Positions 60,690 through 64,000 of a DNA stretch of 64,000 bases are shown here, one piece after another. The stretch's first letter is position 1. The number at the start of each line of letters is the position of its first letter. A program made the position numbers and the translations under genes. The stretch lies in the NCBI GenBank assembly GCA_900472625.1, contig UCIT01000026.1, positions 62,001 through 126,000 of the forward strand, in the 5' to 3' direction. The stretch is from Hyphomicrobiales bacterium (lineage in GTDB: Bacteria; Pseudomonadota; Alphaproteobacteria; Rhizobiales; Rhizobiaceae). The notes beneath the pieces were generated by a model that worked only from the letters and a program-made list of their open reading frames with translations, was not told the origin of the DNA and ran no database searches.

Positions 60690-60877
60690 CGCGGGAACAC
60701 GCGGCCGGCGCGGCACTTGTCCAGATCGTGTGAAGCGGTGACGAGCGTCGACATCGACGAGCATCACCTCGCCGCCGAGGCGAATATCTCGCCGCCAAGG
60801 GCGATGTCGCCATCCGACAGAACGGTGATGTTGAACTGGCCGTGGCGAAAGCTGTGGAAATCCGTAGTCTGAGTCAT
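60690..60877 (-). pseudogene. Metallo-beta-lactamase-fold N-terminal fragment
   Basis: From ATG 60877 the frame reads MTQTTDFHSFRHGQFNITVL and SDGDIALGGEIF, the typical start of MBL-fold hydrolases, then reaches a stop. LVDVDARHRFTRSGQVPR follows in another frame, and the sequence runs into the MFS fragment. The rest of the gene, including the metal-binding HxHxDH motif, is absent. It is a remnant only. Confidence 0.55.
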
Positions 60878-61063
60878 ATCGTGAAATCCTGCTGCCTGGT
60901 GTGTGGGCACAGGTGTTCTCGATATGAGCTTCGGGGAAAACAGACGTTTCTGGACTTCTGCCGTTCATTTTTGAACGGATGTAAACGACAAATAAGATCG
61001 CTATTTGCAAGCAATGGTCCATGCGAGACCATATTCTGCGTTGTTGATTTCACGGGAATTCAC

Positions 61064-62563
61064 ATGGGACCTTTCACGCTCGCCGATCCGATCGTCCAAT
61101 TTCTCACACTGATGGTGGTCGCGGCCCTCGTCAGGATATTCATGCCAAATCGGCGCGCCGTGAAATTCGTCTCGAGCGTCGCCTTCTTTGTCGTCCTGTC
61201 CGGGTTGCTCATCTTCAACGACATCGAGCCCTACTCGTCTGCGCCTTCGTCGGAAGATACGATACATCGGCTGTTTCTCGGTTCTGCCAAGACGATCTGG
61301 TGGCTGGTCGGCGCAATGATGTTGGTAAGCTCTGTTCGCCTGTTCCTGATCATCGAGCAGCGTCCGCGTGAGGGCCGCCTCGTCCAGGATCTGCTCGCCG
61401 GCATCATCTACGTCGGCGCCGGCCTTTCCATCGTAGCTTACGTTTTCAGCGTTCCTGTCGGCACGCTGATCGCAACATCCGGCGTGTTCGCGATCATCCT
61501 CGGTCTGGCACTGCAGAGCACGCTGTCAGACGTCTTCTCCGGTATCGCCCTCAATCTCGGCCGCCCCTATGGCGTCGGCGACTGGATCGTGCTGGAGAAC
61601 GGCATTCAGGGAAAGGTTGTCGAGACCAACTGGCGGGCTACGCACATGCTCAGCGGCACCAACGACCTTGTGGTCATCCCCAACAGCGCACTCGCCAAGG
61701 CGCAACTGGTGAACCTCACCAGCCCCGACGAAAGCCATGGAATCTCGATCAAGGTGCGCATCGAGCCCACGCGCCCTCCTGCGGTCATCGAAGAGATGAT
61801 GCGAACCGTGCTGATGAGCAGCAACTGCATCATGCGATCGCCGGCACCATCGGTGGCCATCACCGCCCTGGACGGCCAGGCGATCGAGGTCGACCTTTCC
61901 TGGCGGGTTCTCAGTCTTTCGCAAACCTTGGCGGCCAAGAATGAGATTTATGACCTGATCTACCGCCACCTGCAGGCTGCGGGCATTTCGTTGGCCGGCC
62001 CCGAGGGCGTCGCATGGCACGCTGCGCCAGACCCTGCTGCTCCGTCACCGGAGCATTCGACCGCGTGGCGGCTGCTCAATGCAATGCCGCTGTTTTCGAC
62101 GCTGACTGCCGACGAACGGGAGGTCCTTGCCTCCTCGATGGTACGACGGACCTACAAGAAAGGTTGCGTGATCATCGACCAGGGGGCGAAATCGCCTGCC
62201 CTCATGCTCCTGCGCAGCGGTGTCGTCGTCATCAAGCGGGACGAGGTAGGTCACGAGATCGAGCTCAACAGGCTTTCGCCGGGCGATGTTTTCGGCGAAC
62301 GCGGTGTTCTGATGGACGCCGAAGAGCCCGGAACAATTCGCGCCCTGACATTCGTGGTGGTTTACGAGATATCGCAGCAGCACCTGGCGGCAATCCTGAA
62401 AGACCGTCCTGCGATGGCCGAGGAACTCGGGCTGACATTGTCACGTCGGCTGGAGTCCGAAAAACATCTGGCCGGCAACGGCTCTCTCGCCAGCAGGCAG
62501 CCGGAAACGCTGGCCGGGCGTATCCGCCACCTGTTCCAGCTCCAGCATGGTGAGGACATCTAG
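61064..62563 (+). CDS. MscS-type mechanosensitive channel with a C-terminal cyclic-nucleotide-binding-like domain
   Basis: A 499-aa protein from ATG 61064; the frame is open further upstream, but that part reads as non-coding. Three to four N-terminal helices lead to the MscS core (LLAGIIYVGAGLSIVAYVFSV, VFAIILGLALQSTLSDVFSGIALNLGRPYGVGDWIVLENGIQGKVVETNWRATHMLS). The last 150 aa form a cNMP-binding-like beta-roll (FSTLTADEREVLASSMVRRTYKKGCVIIDQGAKSPALMLLRSGVVVI). This is the layout of bCNG channels, where the ligand domain modifies gating. Whether it binds a cyclic nucleotide is untested; GERGVLMD is in the expected binding region. Confidence 0.86.
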   Translation: MGPFTLADPIVQFLTLMVVAALVRIFMPNRRAVKFVSSVAFFVVLSGLLIFNDIEPYSSAPSSEDTIHRLFLGSAKTIWWLVGAMMLVSSVRLFLIIEQRPREGRLVQDLLAGIIYVGAGLSIVAYVFSVPVGTLIATSGVFAIILGLALQSTLSDVFSGIALNLGRPYGVGDWIVLENGIQGKVVETNWRATHMLSGTNDLVVIPNSALAKAQLVNLTSPDESHGISIKVRIEPTRPPAVIEEMMRTVLMSSNCIMRSPAPSVAITALDGQAIEVDLSWRVLSLSQTLAAKNEIYDLIYRHLQAAGISLAGPEGVAWHAAPDPAAPSPEHSTAWRLLNAMPLFSTLTADEREVLASSMVRRTYKKGCVIIDQGAKSPALMLLRSGVVVIKRDEVGHEIELNRLSPGDVFGERGVLMDAEEPGTIRALTFVVVYEISQQHLAAILKDRPAMAEELGLTLSRRLESEKHLAGNGSLASRQPETLAGRIRHLFQLQHGEDI

Positions 62564-62752
62564 GGCGTGAAGATCCGTGTGATCGTATCGACGAAAGCGC
62601 GCAGACGGCCAAGCCGCTTCATGTCGCGGTGATACCCCCTGAGAAATGTGCTGGTCGATCGAGCCTCACCGTAGACGCGTCCTAGCCTATACCTTGCGAT
62701 TGCAAAACGTCCCGGTCATTGTCAAATCCACCACGCCAATAAGGAGACAGCC

Positions 62753-63058
62753 GTGCCACATTCTTGCTCACATGTTCGTTTGGTCCGGGATGTCCGTCCC
62801 AAGACGCGCGGCTGCGAAGAGTGCCTGGCGGAGGGGCAAAGCTGGGTGCATCTGCGTCTTTGCCGCGAGTGCGGCCATGTCGGCTGTTGCGACCAGTCCA
62901 TCGGAAAGCACGCGACCGCCCACTTTCACGAGACCGGTCATCCCGTCATGGAAGGATACGATCCTCCCGAAGGCTGGGGTTGGTGCTATGTCGATGAAAT
63001 CGTGGTTGACTTGCCCGATCAAACCGAACAGGTAGGACCGATACCGCGGTACTACTGA
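62753..63058 (+). CDS. UBP-type zinc-finger protein
   Basis: A 101-aa protein with a GTG start at 62753, preceded by AGGAG at six bases. It has the Cys/His pattern of a UBP zinc finger (Cys5, His7, Cys21, Cys24, Cys37, Cys40, Cys45, His53 and further His at 57-63), with LRLCRECGHVGCCD matching the core. In eukaryotes the domain binds the ubiquitin C-terminus; bacterial homologues are common and of unknown function. It lies directly before the KefF-like gene on the same strand and may be co-transcribed with the efflux genes. Confidence 0.8.
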   Translation: MPHSCSHVRLVRDVRPKTRGCEECLAEGQSWVHLRLCRECGHVGCCDQSIGKHATAHFHETGHPVMEGYDPPEGWGWCYVDEIVVDLPDQTEQVGPIPRYY

Positions 63059-63112
63059 ACACCGATCGGGCATCAAACCCGCCACACTTCCGACTTCACA
63101 TGGGACCCATGC

Positions 63113-63730
63113 ATGGCCAAGGTGCTCGTTCTTTTTGCCCATCCCGGACAGCGCCATTCTCGCGTCAACATCCAGATGGCCGGCATCGCCCGCAGTATCG
63201 ACGGCGTCACCTTCGTCGATCTCTATGCCGAGTATCCGAAACTCGACATCGACATCGATCTGGAGCAGGACCGGCTGTTGAAGCATGACGTCGTCATCTT
63301 CCAGTTTCCGATCTACTGGTACTCGACCCCATCGATCCTCAAGGAATGGCAGGATCTGGTTCTGGAATATGGCTTCGCCTATGGCCATACCGGCGACAAG
63401 CTGGCGGGCAAGGTGTTTCTTCCCGTCGTCACGGCGGGCGGGCCGGACCAGGCATACAGCGAACAGGGCAGCAATCACTTCCGGCTGCGGTCACTGCTCT
63501 CGCCGCTCGAGCAAACAGCGAATCTCTGCCGCATGCGCTTCATAGCCCCCTACGCACTGTTTGCAGCCCACGATGCCGGTCCCGACGGGCGGGCCGAGCC
63601 GCATCTGCAAGGTTACAAACGGCTTCTCGAAACACTGCGCGACGAAACCTTCGACATCGATGCCGCCAGGCGCCTCGAATTGCTGAGTGCCGACACGCTT
63701 CCCCTTCGTGAGGGCACCACCCATGAATAG
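63113..63730 (+). CDS. kefF: KefF/YheR-type NAD(P)H oxidoreductase, potassium-efflux ancillary subunit
   Basis: A 205-aa flavodoxin-like quinone reductase. [16 protein letters not shown] at the start and [29 protein letters not shown] in the middle are typical of KefF/KefG proteins, and [15 protein letters not shown] lies near the FMN site. In E. coli these activate the glutathione-gated K+ efflux channels KefB and KefC. It overlaps the next gene by 8 bp, which encodes a KefB/C-like transporter, so the pair is probably co-regulated. Confidence 0.87.
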   Translation: MAKVLVLFAHPGQRHSRVNIQMAGIARSIDGVTFVDLYAEYPKLDIDIDLEQDRLLKHDVVIFQFPIYWYSTPSILKEWQDLVLEYGFAYGHTGDKLAGKVFLPVVTAGGPDQAYSEQGSNHFRLRSLLSPLEQTANLCRMRFIAPYALFAAHDAGPDGRAEPHLQGYKRLLETLRDETFDIDAARRLELLSADTLPLREGTTHE

Positions 63731-64000
63731 CTTCATCTTCCAGGCCTTCGTCTATCTGCTCGCCGCCGTGGTCTCGGTGTTGATCGCCAAGCGCCTGGGT
63801 CTCGGCTCCGTGCTCGGATACCTCATCGCCGGTATCATCATCGGCCCGGCACTGCACCTGGTTGGCAACGAAACGCAGGATCTGCAGCATTTCGCCGAGT
63901 TCGGCGTGGTGATGATGCTGTTCCTCGTCGGTCTCGAACTACAGCCACGAGCGCTATGGGAGATGCGTTCCAAGCTCCTTGGGCTCGGTGGATTGCAGGT
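63723..64000 (+). CDS. KefB/KefC-like glutathione-regulated potassium efflux protein (partial; runs off the window)
   Basis: About 92 residues are visible from ATG 63723. They contain three hydrophobic helices and the CPA2 family sequence [25 protein letters not shown] and [23 protein letters not shown]. The gene starts inside the KefF-like gene and continues past the right edge. A C-terminal TrkA-N domain is expected outside the window. Whether it is closer to KefB or KefC cannot be told. Confidence 0.83.
   Translation, partial: MNSFIFQAFVYLLAAVVSVLIAKRLGLGSVLGYLIAGIIIGPALHLVGNETQDLQHFAEFGVVMMLFLVGLELQPRALWEMRSKLLGLGGLQ

Noticed and set aside
1-64000. CRISPR array or guide-RNA-directed Tn7-like system
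   Set aside because: I found no regularly spaced direct repeats and no Cas genes near the TniQ gene, so a CRISPR-associated transposon is not supported.
1-64000. tRNA or rRNA gene as an island attachment site
   Set aside because: I saw no tRNA-like cloverleaf or rRNA sequence near 3.2 kb, 13 kb or 22 kb, though a tRNA scan by eye is not exhaustive.

Overview
The window reads as a chromosome or large-replicon segment of an alphaproteobacterium of the order Hyphomicrobiales, most likely Rhizobium or a close relative. The basis is gene content: ABC importers for sugars, amino acids and betaine, an N-methylproline demethylase-like flavoenzyme, an IlvD/Edd sugar-acid dehydratase, and small proteins of the DUF982, DUF992, DUF2147, DUF2188 and DUF6894 types. 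The genus is inferred; there is no rRNA, tRNA or core marker gene to settle it. I see no CRISPR array and no tRNA.

Layout. 0-3.2 kb: a formate/nitrite-type channel, a VOC-fold protein and a Do-like periplasmic protease. 3.2-22.1 kb: an accessory region. It holds a complete-looking C5 DNA methyltransferase (3698), a FetAB-type ABC transporter, DUF1275 and DUF992 proteins, a divergent Phd antitoxin / PIN toxin pair, a second C5 methyltransferase paralogue whose catalytic Cys is a Trp (10389), an unknown 239-aa protein, then a rightward operon of small unknown genes leading into a Tn7-like transposition module (TnsA-like nuclease, a 76-aa protein, DDE transposase, AAA+ ATPase, TniQ), followed by an Abi-alpha-like (DUF4393-type) gene. 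The right limit of the region is probably near 22.1 kb, where an autotransporter gene is cut off and frameshifted. 22.6-24 kb: a KdgF-like cupin and small proteins.

24-33.4 kb: a carbohydrate or sugar-acid catabolic locus. It has a Gfo/Idh/MocA-aldo/keto reductase fusion, a four-gene ABC importer, a divergent AraC regulator and an IlvD/Edd dehydratase. 33.4-44.7 kb: stress and redox genes (two GSTs, a luciferase-like oxidoreductase, a RibD-like reductase, an aldo/keto reductase), Crp/Fnr and XRE regulators, a decayed response regulator, an FAH-family protein that may act downstream of the dehydratase, and small rhizobial proteins. 44.7-51 kb: an M20 amidohydrolase, a polar amino-acid-type ABC importer and a dihydroxyphthalate-decarboxylase-like protein, divergent from a MocR regulator. 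52.6-58 kb: a betaine/choline-type ABC importer next to an N-methylproline demethylase-like enzyme. 58-64 kb: DUF982 and DUF2188 proteins, an Old Yellow Enzyme, two decayed fragments, a mechanosensitive channel with a cyclic-nucleotide-binding-like domain, a UBP zinc-finger protein, and a KefF/KefC-type efflux pair cut by the window end.

The most unusual parts are three. First, the Tn7-like module carries a free-standing 76-aa copy of the transposase N-terminal region (17 of 56 ungapped identities by eye). Second, a methyltransferase paralogue has lost its catalytic Cys but kept its overall fold motifs. Third, GC-rich hairpins recur between the genes of the transposition operon. All domain calls come from reading the sequence and remembered family motifs; no searches were run.
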